Positions 1-11,100 of a DNA stretch of 64,000 nt are shown one piece after another (the first letter of the stretch is position 1; each line of letters begins with the position of its first letter). This DNA comes from Mesotaenium endlicherianum (taxonomy: Eukaryota; Streptophyta; Zygnematophyceae; Zygnematales; Mesotaeniaceae), in contig WELA01002119.1 of assembly GCA_009602735.1 (NCBI GenBank), positions 136,624 through 200,623 on the forward strand. The letters run 5' to 3'. The notes beneath the pieces were generated by a model that was not told the origin of the DNA, searched no databases, and worked only from the letters and a program-made list of their open reading frames with translations. Made by a program: the position numbers and the translations under genes.

Positions 1-304
1 CCCCCCCCCCCCAAAAAAAACCAGGTGCATTGAGTTCAACAAACCAAAGACATGTGAAAGGGCACAGAATGGGCCAAGGGTGCCTGCAATCGAAATGGGG
101 GGCTTGTGGCACACACCACACGACAGATGCTCAAGATGCCAGAGGCTAAGGGTGCGGTGCAAGTGCCCCCCAAGAAGGCTTCCCAGGACTGACTGAGTAT
201 TACCACCTGAAGTTCGTCACTGGCAACTCAGTACTACCACCCAGAGTAGTGCTGGCGATGCATCAGGTTATGCCCCTCTAGCTAAGGACGGCCCCTTTGC
301 TTAC

Positions 305-2225
305 CGCGGCGTCGATGTTGGCCGGCGACTCGTCGTTGGGAGTGGACAGCATGGAGATGATGCTCAGCAGGATCGTCTCCACCTGCAAAGCTTGCCACTT
401 GGCGCAATGAGCTGGCTAGTGACAGAAGACAAAACCGCCTCGGCCAACAGCCGTTTTTTGAAAAAAAAATCCGAAACCACGGGAAGAAGATCGCTGATTT
501 GAGTTCAAAAGAGCTCAGGTGAACGTCAAGCAGCAGCCTCCTCTCCTCTCAGGGAGCACCAGGGTCTTTTTCATGGCTGCAAACCGGAACAAGAGGTGGT
601 CTGAGTTGGGTCCCAAAGGCTCCGACGAAGGAGAGGGAGGGCAGAGATAAAATAGCAGAGGCTCATCACCCAGACTCCCCATGCGTCCACACAGGTGCAT
701 GTGTCCCCGGTCCATTTTGCACCACCGACACTTTCTAGCACCGCTGTACTCCAGCAAGGTATATACGCACCATATTGGGTCTGCCATAGGAGTTTTAGCT
801 TCTCACACCACAGAAACCCAGACGTTTCTGGGGCAGAAGGGCCTCTCTCCATGGGCAAAGCTGACAAGGACCTGAGGTTCTAAAATGCAGGTTCTCAGAT
901 ACTCCATACTGCATGCATGCATTCGCACGCTTGCCATCCAAAGCTCCTCGGCTTGCCCTCTGGCCTCTAGCTACTCCTGTGACCAGCCAGTACGCACCGC
1001 ACAACAAAGCTTTTTTTCGTCCTTTCTCAACAAAAAGCATATGGAGTAGGCAATTCCCACATACAGTGTGCACAGGTGTCCAGCGCTCGCTCGCGAGCTC
1101 GTAACCATTGGGGTCATCGCCAGGTGCATGCAGGATGGAGATGCACACCCGCCCATCCGGATACACTGCATCACCTCAGTACAGCATGCAAGCCAGCATG
1201 AACCCTGTAAGCCCCCGGCGTGATTATAGACTTCCAGACCCAGAAGCTTCTTTGAAGCATGAGAACTCTCATCATTCAAAGGAACACCTAGGCTCCCTGA
1301 TGGCAAAGCAGTCGAGACAGGGCAAAGAGACCATTGAGCCCACAGTACAAACCCCCAAACCCGAAGCCTTGACATGGACACCATAGCCAGCTCCACGCCA
1401 TACGTCCTGGTGACAAGAGCTACTGACCACCTATTAAAACCATACAAAAGTTGCAAGGATGGGGGTGCCTTCTTGACAGTACTGCAATTAAGGGCTACTC
1501 GTCCGTAGGTAAGGTGTACACTGCACCATGTAACCCCTCTATCCAGACTTCTAACAATATGAGTACCCTTGGACCAGATTCACCTCGGTTTTCCTACTGC
1601 AACCAATATTGTGCTCAATGATGCATACACACACATGTTGTGATCACGTGCGCATATGAAGTAGACACCTTGACACTAGTGTTACACCAGAGCTAGAAAG
1701 AGAAGACTTCATTACACTGTACACAAGGCATGAACAACAGTTTCAAAATCCTCGTATATAGGAAGGTCTCGCGACTCATTAGACAAGTACTACATGAGTA
1801 AGAAAGTGCCCAGGTCGTAACACACATGGATTCTAATAGGTGATAGGTCAAGATAGACATGAGCACGCTCACCATTTGGATGCCACATCTCCGATACAAA
1901 GCGCACCGATGGAGGACTGTTGGGATAGTTGCTTGGAAAACTCATGATGGCATTGAAAAAGCCACCCTCGCTGTCAGCATGACAAACGCTTACGTTAGCC
2001 TGACAAGTTGCTCAGAAGACAGGAAAGCTCAATTCTACAAGTTGCTGGACCACTTAAATGTAGCAAGGGAACTCGTAAACGACGACAGAAGTGATATTGT
2101 GGAGGACGAAGAAGTTACTCACTATAAAGTGTCTGGAGGCCCAATGATGGTCACTTGCCACTCGAATACATTCGAGTCATCTACCAGACCCGCTGAGAAG
2201 CCATCAACTGGATTCCTTGTAAGAT
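305..2225 (-). CDS. UBC7: UBC7/UBE2G-type ubiquitin-conjugating enzyme E2, partial gene (four internal exons)
   Basis: Coding exons, in transcript order on the minus strand, are 2225-2123, 1970-1873, 1165-1065 and 382-305. All have AG/GT borders and compatible phases. The joined reading contains [19 protein letters not shown], then [20 protein letters not shown], then HPN followed by [20 protein letters not shown], and ends [20 protein letters not shown]. The catalytic cysteine is in RVCISILH. The loop [17 protein letters not shown] after it is the acidic insertion that marks the UBE2G/Cdc34/plant UBC7-13-14 class, which builds Lys48-linked ubiquitin chains, often in ER-associated degradation (family knowledge). 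The first exon (usually a short LLLQKQLK-type helix) was not found upstream of 2225. The last exon (usually EWR..FKKKV..) must lie left of position 1, since a good donor follows 305. Family assignment is very safe; gene ends are missing. Confidence 0.9.
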
Positions 2226-5200
2226 CTGTAAGAAGATGCAGGCGAAGGTCAGCACAATAGTCGCCTAGAAGATGACATACCACTTCGAGCGTATGCGACC
2301 CATATACAACACGAACATGCTAAGATGGATATAGTGAGCAAGCACTACCTCTCAACTGTTTCCGCAACAATAAACTGGCTTGGCTCTCCGTCATGTTCAA
2401 AGTCGGCAACCTTGCGCTGTGTGCAGCCAATGATTGTGAAATACCCACAGTGAGCCTCTAACCGCAGTGACTCCTATATTCAGATACTTTTTTAAAAATT
2501 ATGTCTCTTCGCATACTCTATAATACAGCACTACGGAGTCTACGGAATTATGTGCTCTTAACCATGAAAGGTCGTGTTAAAAATGAAACTAACAGGAATT
2601 CCTTTCGCGTCTAACAATAACAAGTAACGTGAAGCTTTGTGACAGTATTAGGTGGTGTTAGCGGAAGATAGATGGGAGTCGGAACGTTCGGGTGCATAGC
2701 CTGGACGCCTGTATCATGCTAGAAGCAGACAGAACCCTTATCCTCTACGGTAACTGGTGCTTTACTTACAAACTTTTGGCTGCACGGGTTATTTGCTTCA
2801 GGGAATCACGAACTCCTCCACTGTGTATACTGAGGATTTCGATTGCCGTCGCACGTCACCAACTGTCGGAACAGGCTTGGGAAAGATCTCTCACAGTAGA
2901 CTCGACCTCATGTTCAAATTTTTAACAGCTGTTACACCTGGTCATTTCTGGTTGTTTCCTTCTTTAGGAGTTTGTCCGATCTCGTTTGATCAGTCGTACA
3001 TATAAGAAGACAAACGACAGTACGAAATAAGTTGAGAGGTAAGACGGCCCGAATGTAGGTTTCAAGACGCAGACCGCACGTACGGCTTGACGCTCAAACA
3101 AGGTCGACGGCACAGGCCAGCGACGCGGCTCATGCATGTGGATAAGGATCTCCTAGGCGACTGAAGTACAACAACTAAGGTAATTTAAGGTAATTTAAGG
3201 GAGCGCTTGAGTGCACAATAAGTGTTCAAAGTTGCGAGAGAAGTTGTCGGAAGACTCTAGAGTGTTCCAGCTACAACTCATACCAGCTTCTTGCACAGTA
3301 TAGATTGCTAGCTCTAGAAAGATGGATGAAAGAGCTTCAAGGAAAGTTAAAAACAATGAGGAAAGGGTATGGCTCCGCTCGATTCAGAATAGAGTATTGT
3401 GTCGTATCTTAAGAATTCCAATATTGTATCCGTTAAGCAAAGTGTTTGTGCGCTCCGAATGTAACACCCATCATCCAACGATTGATAGCATATCAAGAAG
3501 ACAAGAAAGTGATGCTGCTTCCACAATGCTGATCTATAAAGGAAACAAGGTGAAAGAGGTGTATCACGTTGACAGACATCACCGTATCCGCGGCATTCAA
3601 ATGCCTGACGGGTGATCCGCAAAAGAAGCGCAGGTTTGAGGGTCTGGTTGAAAGGGGCAAAAGTGCCCTAGTGGAAGCGTACCAACGCACAGGCAACCAA
3701 ACTGCTTGGAATATATCAAGAATGCAGCGGAATATCAATAAGTAAACTTTTCAATATTTGAATATGTCCACATCTGAACAACGAAGTACTCTCCAACAAA
3801 TAAATACGAAAGGCCTTGTCTTTCTGTAGAAAATTAAAGAATGATTATTGATGAGTGTGGAAGAAGCCATGCCTTTGGTCTTTTCAAAATCTTTCTTAGC
3901 GTTTGTCTTTTCCTTCCCTCCCCAGCATTCGCAAAACTTGACGTGTCGGACTTGACTCATTCTGTGGAAAGAATTATTGGGGGCTTAGATTGCATAACTT
4001 GCCCGATATACGAGTGTGAGGGTGTTTTGAATCGGAAGGTTGGGACTTTAGTCCGTCCATGACTAGTTCCAATCAATGTGGGCCCTCATGTTATTGAGTT
4101 GCAAATGTCATTGATGCAACCCTGATTTGCGAGATTTTTGCAAGAAGCTTACGTCAAGATGCCACTACGTATAAAAGTAAAAGCTATACAAAGAATGGTC
4201 ATTGATGCGCTCGTGCGTGCGTTGTGTGATGCAACGTGTTTTTGTGCAAGCCTTGCACGCTGGAGCAGGTGTGCATGTAGTGAAGGCAGGGAAGTATGGT
4301 GGTAAGTATGGCAAGCACGGCAAGTTCAATCATCGGAAGGTTAAGGCAGGAAAATCATGTGCAGCAAAAAAAGCATATATAGTCGGAAAGAATGAGTAAA
4401 TAGTATGAAGCACCTCTGTTGCAATGGTGCCGGCTGTTGAGGTAAAAAATTTGGCCTGTAAAGATTTTTGCCTCTCCAAGTTGTTTGAGCGGTTCCTGCT
4501 TGCGTAAACTGCTAAAGAGAGTCAATTTCAGTTTGCTTGTCTCATTCTATTGTAAACCATCATTCTATATTATACCTGCAAATGGAACTTCGGCAACCAT
4601 AACAACGCTCTCTTTCAGCACTTCTTCGTATGCATTCTGATATTGGCTCTTATGGCACTGCATGTGCAGGTATTTCATGGTTTTAAAAAATGCTGGCTGC
4701 ACCCGTGTCAAGTTTCCCATTCTTACAACATGAAAATAGGTACAGTCAAAGAAAGAGTCAATGTTGACAATAATCTTTATTAAATGCGTGCTGCTTGATA
4801 TCTTGTACGCCTTTTGTTTTGCAGTACTGGAGGGCTTAACACAAAATTCTCTTGAACTCCTGATGGCACAGGGGGGTGATGCGATAACGGTATGGTACCA
4901 TGTGTCTCCCCGTCTTATCTACATACACGATGATCATTTTAATACAAGATAGGTACCATTGTAAATTGTGATAGCTTTGAAAGAGAAACACCAAGCAATC
5001 AGTATTATGCAACCCGTAAATGCCTGTGGCAGGCAGACAGGCAGACAGACAGTAGGGGAGAATCCCCAGTTCAACTTTTGTACTCAAATTGATGGGAATA
5101 TGAAGTAACAAATTTAATTGTTTGCCGAGAGTCACGTCCAGGCGCGTGTCACGCTTGGTTGGTCTATCTGGGACTCTAATCTGGTGAAGAGGATCCCTTA

Positions 5201-5474
5201 TGCCCGAGTTGGGTTCTAAGAAAGAATGGTAATTCAATCAATGCGGCCTTCCTACATTTGAGTCACCATCAGGGCCGGCGTGGCTATTCTCAGCCCCTTC
5301 TTATGCCTGCTTTTTCCTCTCAATTGAGAACTTGATTGTGTTTCTACCAGCTTACATCTACCCACCCTGGCACGGTTGTGCCTTGTCCCAAAAAATATCG
5401 AATCAGCAGAAGCAGAGAAACTATTCTTGACAACATGGCGGCTGCTCATGCTGATGCCGAAGGACCTCTGTGCT
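2226..5474. other. Intergenic or first-intron space of the UBC7-type gene
   Basis: This AT-richer stretch of about 3.2 kb lies between the last recognised UBC7 exon and the stop codon of the UBC19/20-type gene. It could hold the missing first UBC7 exon, but no candidate of the expected sequence and phase was found. It contains a short duplicated GGTAATTTAA block near 3180, a CAGACAGG-type run near 5030-5050, and a small lysine/glycine-rich ORF (4202-4399) that is discussed as a finding only. Other ORFs here have no recognisable content. Confidence 0.5.
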
Positions 5475-7717
5475 CTATGTACTCGATGGTTGACTGTCCA
5501 TGTCCTTGTGCTTCTTGAGGAGTACATTCCTGTAGTCTGTGCACAGACAAAGACAATGGGTAAGGACATGTACGAGTTTTCAGGCTTACTGAGAGGCTCT
5601 TTTAATCAAGGTGATTATGGATAACAACTTTGTTCTTGTATCTCACACATTGCTGCAGTTGAATTGCATGGAGGTAAATCTGGATCTGGACAAAATTTTA
5701 AGGATCCAGAAGTGATTGTTACCTTCTTGCTGCGGCCACAGAGCAGCTGCATGCCCATTCAGGGGGCTCTCATTGTTAGGCTCTGCAACAAAATCGACAC
5801 GCACATCAAACAGTATTAAGTGGGCACTCAATCTGTACACATTGCACACCTGGCTCAGCAAAACGGTCAAAGACGAAAAGACAAGGCAAGGAAGAGGATG
5901 GAGTGGAGGGTGGGGCATATGTACCTCCTAGCAAGCTCTGGATGGACAGCAAGATCGAGCGGACATCGTATGCTGACGACCACTTCTCCTGCTCATGTCC
6001 ATATCAGTCATGGATGTGAGGACGAGGCAGCATTACGCTGAAAACTAGCGCCAGCAAGCCACCCTTTGTTCCACAGCACATGTCATTCTCTCTCAACCTA
6101 CTACTTACCAACAAATTAGATGCCTCCAAAAATATGCCAGACCATGAAGCTACCTCTTATGTGTTGCCTTTTTTATCATCCTCATTTAGCACCAGAAGCA
6201 GGATGAAAATGCAGGCAGTCTTCAGAAAGTGAGCCCGTTTAGCACACCTCAGCGAGCCCGCATCCGCAGAAATGGCAGGTACTGAGCAGGCTGCTACTGA
6301 GCAATCCTGTAGTGACACACACAGGCTGAGTCCGACAGCTAGTAGCTACAACGCCGATAAGATGGGTTCGTGGACAGTGAGGTCTTTGTCTCATACCTTG
6401 AGGATGTCGAGACATATATTGCCGTACTGGTCCACATTGGGATGGAAGCAGTACGTCTCAAACTTCACCGTGGGTGCCTTGAAGGGATAGTCTGCAGGGA
6501 ACTTGAGGCTGAGATTGTACGTGAGACCCTCGTAGACTGTGCCTGTGCTCCCCTTGATAGTCCCTGCCCAGTTGAAGATGTTGTCCCCGTCTGGGAATGC
6601 AGATATTCCCGGGTTGCTGCAGACCTGCACGAGCCAAACTCCAATGATGAGAACAATGTGGCCAAAAAGATCTGTGCATGTGGAAGGATTTGCGACATTA
6701 CTGAGCGGCGGAAGTTGCAAGTGCACCAGAGGATGGGCTTGGGGGGATGCGATATCGTCACTAAGAATGGTTGCCATGGGCCTATCTCTAGTGCGATTCA
6801 CACCCTGAGTTTCACCAGGAGGCAACTACCATTGTAAAGTAACGTCCATTGGGACCTAAGATACTTTGTGGAGGAGGACATACAGCAGAAGGGTAGAGCC
6901 ATTTTTTATTGTTCTGTGTCCTGCCTACCCTATCAACAGAGTGAGACAAGGCCATCTGGCTTCACAGATATCCCATGGGGGGTCGAAGTCCTTACCATAA
7001 GGGCCATCAGCTCCGATTGTAATCTGAAAGGGAAGACATGAAGCAGGAAGCAGGCAGGTTGTTCAGCATGGATGATGTCAAGAGTAAGGACCATGCGAAA
7101 AATCAGTTTTAATAGAGAAAGGAGCCTGATGCTAATGTTCGTCTGCATTTACTTTTGCTTTCATACTACCTTATAGACAACACCAGCTCTTGAACCTTAG
7201 CCGTAATGTGCGGCCTCCTTGATGTGATTACAACATGCAGTTGGATCAAAGAATATCCGAGACGAGAGACAAAAGCACCTCTCACGTGTTATTGCTGAGG
7301 CAACGAGTATAATCTTATTCGAGAGACTAAGCGACCTCTTACTGGACTTATTTAATACAATGACGAAACAACAAAGAAAGAATGCACGCGATACACCTTG
7401 TGACTGATTTAGTAATAAGCTTTCCACGGTATGCATGAGGTGCGTACCAAGCAATGTCACTGGCTTGAATCCCTCACGGTTACTTCGAAACGGCAACCAT
7501 AGCCCTTCCAACATGTATTACAGAGGTAACTGCATAATATATGTGCAGAAAACGAAGAAAAACTTGATGTAGCCTTTTAAATCAAAATCATGTGATGTTG
7601 TAGAGATCATTTGAGGCGCTCGTACCTCCTGGACACTGAATGGCTGTCCACAGATTGCGAAGCAGGGCGAGCATTCTTGCCGTGGCCAGGAGCAATCTCT
7701 GTCGCGCCGCTGTTCAT
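5475..7717 (-). CDS. UBE2C: UBC19/20-type (UBE2C) ubiquitin-conjugating enzyme E2, complete six-exon gene
   Basis: Exons in transcript order are 7717-7626, 7023-6996, 6624-6397, 5988-5925, 5782-5723 and 5536-5475, giving 534 nt (177 aa plus TAG) with every phase matching. The N-terminal 40 residues include [19 protein letters not shown], as in plant UBC19/20. The UBC core follows ([14 protein letters not shown], then [17 protein letters not shown] with catalytic Cys about residue 111, then [20 protein letters not shown] and [16 protein letters not shown]). The tail after the core is short and basic. In animals UBE2C is the E2 that starts ubiquitin chains for the anaphase-promoting complex, so a mitotic role is expected (family knowledge). 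The start is the ATG at 7717, the only in-frame ATG upstream of the conserved part in exon 1. The exon 3 acceptor could instead lie 8 bp inside, but only the chosen site keeps phase. Confidence 0.95.
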
Positions 7718-8140
7718 GATGTGAATGATTTGATCTCAAGCAAGAGAGAAAGATCAATATCAATACAGCGATGGAAGAAGGGCTGCTGTGCACCCGTAGG
7801 TTATGTATAGACTTCTCCTGTAAGCCGGAAATGTGTTTGTGTGCGCAGTTGTGGAGAGGTATTTCTATACGGCAAGCTCGAATGAGCTCGATGAGAAATT
7901 TGAATTTTCGCCCGAAGTCCGGTAATTACGGAGGGGTTTGAGGCACTATCGGACCCAAGCGGACCAGCGATCCTATGACTGCATGCATGGTACCCTTTCC
8001 AGCAGCTTGAACATTTTAGATGGTTTGCGATAAGCCACACAGAGAAGCAGAAGCTTCATGCAAGCCCCGGTCGATAGGGGTGGGAAGATAGCTGTAGAGA
8101 AGGTTGAGGTATGTGCTGATTGTTTGAGGTGATTTATGTG
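7718..8140. promoter_or_regulatory. Short bidirectional intergenic region between the UBE2C and CstF64 start codons
   Basis: Only 423 bp separate the divergent start codons, so both promoters and 5' leaders must share this space unless 5' UTR introns exist. The middle holds a small inverted CTCGA/GAGCTCGA cluster near 7875-7895, followed by a TTTTCGCCC stretch that loosely resembles an E2F-type site. No clear TATA box was seen at a fixed distance from either gene. The regulatory role is inferred from spacing alone. Confidence 0.5.
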
Positions 8141-11100
8141 ATGAGCGGTCAGAGAGCTTCACGCAGTGTTTTCGGTAAGTTGGAGTGGCTGCTGCATTCA
8201 ACATCCTGCTTTGAGCAAGAGCTGCTATTGTCTTAAAGGACTTCTGTTCTTGAAGTGCATTAGTGACCGCTTCTTGTATCCTGCCTCGCAGTTGGTAATA
8301 TACCATACGACGCCACAGAGGAGCAGCTCTTACAGATATGCGAAGAAGTTGGCCCTGTTGTTTCTTTTCGGTACGTGAATTTCAGCTAATTGAGTAGATT
8401 GTCGTCCACGTTTGCAGGATATGCTTTAGGTGGATAGCTAGGACTCTCCGGCTACGGTAGGATTGAATTTAGCAGCTTAGTCATGAATAAAACAAAGTTG
8501 GCCTTTGTCACCACGATCCTGTGTCGCCTTTCATGTATGACCCCCCTTTATTTCTATCCATCATGCATGAGGTTCATCTTGATTACCGTGGGTTTCACAA
8601 GTAGAGGCCATGTCTTTAGTTAATGCTGGACTTGGTAACAATGAGCATCAGGTTCCATGACGACGCAACCGCAAAGCACTGGCTACTGTGTGGGCTCCCA
8701 TATATCTGCGCACAGAATGCCCAACTTTCGTTCCCAGTTGCAATGTTTTTGCACATAACAACTGAGTGTAGCATCTTCCTGGTTGACTTGAATCAAGTCC
8801 ATCTTTTTCCAAGTATGCCAAGGGTTTACAGCTATCCGTAAATTGGTGTATGAAACTTCCCAGTAACATGCATACATCTTTTCTGGTCCTGGCCATCTGA
8901 AGAAAGATCCAGGTATAGCCAGCTGCAAACAATAAGACTCAAGGCACATGCAATGCTGAAGTGGAGAGCATGTGTAATTGATATGGGCCATGGCCTCTTT
9001 TGTCGAGGCAACTCCACGTCTTATCTCTCGTAAGGATTGAGAAAATAGAGCGTGACAAGCGAATCGCCAGTTCAAAGGCTCCAGGTTTAGAACTCCACAT
9101 TATGTACTCAAGCCTCACATTTGCTTCATGGTTCCCTGGCTCATGATAGAATCCAGACCTTCTTGAGTGAAAAGGCATGCCTCTCCAAAGTCGTCAGCGG
9201 GGCAGAAAGGCAGCGCACTTGAGATGCTCAGGCCCATCTTTTGCAAGATGGACAGCAACTGAATGAAGAAGCTGAACAAAAGATTGACTTTCAAGCAGAC
9301 AGTATGTTCTGAAGCTTCCTGAGCACATCTTGGCATGTTTGTAGGGCCAATGCCCAAATCAATGTGTCTCTCCGTGTCACCCACTGTCCCTTGCATCTCT
9401 CCCGTGCCTCCACTTGTCTCTTGTGCCTCCACCTGCCTCCACCTGCCTCCATCTGTCCTGTGTCTCTGTCGCTGCCTGTCTCGCTCTCTCTGTGTGTGTG
9501 TGTGTGTGTGTGTGTGCACCTCTGCCCCAGCCTGGTGCTTGACAGGGAGACTGGGAAGCCCAAGGGGTACGGGTTCTGTGAGTACAAGGACGAGGAGACC
9601 GCGCAGAGCGCACGCCGCAATCTGCAGGGCTATGACATAAACGGGCGCCAGCTGCGCGTTGACTTTGCCGAGAACGAGAAGGGCTCAGGCCAGGACAAGT
9701 CCGCGGTACGCTCCATTCACCCCCAGTATTACCTCCACTAGTGTTACCTCCACCAGGAACACCTTCACCAGTAGCACCTCCTCCGCCATCGCCAGCGGCA
9801 GCAGCAGCTGCAGCAGGGGCTGCCACAGAACAGGAGCTATGTCGTGGACTTCCAAACAGAAGCAATGCGTACAAGGCAGTTATGGCTGGCCTTCTGTGTC
9901 GAGGGGAGGTCCATCTTCTTATGCTAGCTTAGCTGCACGGTAAAGAGGGAGAGGCATCAGATTGCTTCCCACCTGTTCCCTCCCTGTAAGGCCTCCCGAG
10001 AAAGGCTTCCATCAAGGCAGATAAACCCAAAATCTTGGATGACAAGTTGCGTGCAAGAGAACGCCTGTCTGATGCTTCTTGTGTTTTTAGGAATGGCTTC
10101 CATGGGGGGCGCGAGAAGTGCTCAGCTGATTCAGGGCAAATGTCATCTCTAGGAGGCTCTGTGATTGACGACCCTCGACCAATTGCGTCGCATGCTGCAG
10201 GATCATGACAGCGGGTGACTGGAGGATGCAGTAGAGGCATACTGTGAGGAGTTTAGAGGAACGAGAGGAGGGGTAGTGATGCAATGTGCAAGGGAGCAGG
10301 CGTGCTGGTCGTGCGTGGGCGCGTTCACACTGCGGCCTTGAAGGGCAGGCTGGGGGGGCGGGTGGGAGAGAGGGACTTGCCTGTGCTGGTGGGGACCAAA
10401 GGAAGGCCCAGCTGCTCCTCAACTGCTTTTATGGCCGTGCAATGGGCGCTCGAGTGTGCAGGCGAAGGCAAACGGCCCGCCGCCACCTGGCAGCTACATC
10501 TACGGTGCGTCCCTCACCTCCCCCTCCCACACACTGGGCTGGGCGGCCCTGGTCAGGCCTGTCAGACGGTGACCCTCGTCTGTATTCGAGTTGGCGCCTG
10601 TCTAAGTCCGGGCATTCTGCGAGTAGGGGGGCACTCATCTGGATGAGTAGCTTGATGGGCTGCACTCTAGGAGCATTTTCAGAGAGGTCCTGATAGGTTT
10701 CCTAGTCTGCTGGCAGCCCCCTTCCCCTCCCACTTGCCTCGGCTTTGCTTCAAGAATTTTCCTCCCCTTGAAGGGCATAGCTTCAGGAGCCCGCAATTGT
10801 TGTCAATGCTTCTTCGGGTGCTACTGCCAGGTGGCGTGTCCCAGGCTTCAGGCTAGGCAAGGGCACATGTAGCACCTAGAGAGCAATTGATCTCCTGCAG
10901 GTGCTACTGCCAGGCGTCACTCACCTCCTAGGCCTCTTGTGCCCCCCCCCTCCCCCTCCCCCCCCCCCNNNNNNNNNNNNNNNNNNNNNNNNNNNNNNNN
11001 NNNNNNNNNNNNNNNNNNNNNNNNNNNNNNNNNNNNNNNNNNNNNNNNNNNNNNNNNNNNNNNNNNNNNNNNNNNNNNNNNNNNNNNNNNNNNNNNNNNN

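Noticed and set aside
3250-3300. Candidate first exon of the UBC7-type gene (minus strand, LCKKL-like before GTATGAG)
   Set aside because: The phase needed for the next exon does not give a UBC7-like sequence and no ATG fits.
6391-6825. Single continuous ORF for UBE2C starting near 6825
   Set aside because: Its first part is intron. The true N-terminus is in exons 7626-7717 and 6996-7023, which match plant UBC19/20.
9471-9516. Possible CRISPR-like or satellite array from the TG run and other direct repeats
   Set aside because: These are simple microsatellites. No regularly spaced repeats with unique spacers are present anywhere, and the genome is eukaryotic.
9377-9935. Ala/Pro-rich ORFs around CstF64 exon 3
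   Set aside because: They overlap the RRM exon in other frames or run into the following intron; phase already joins exon 3 to exon 4.
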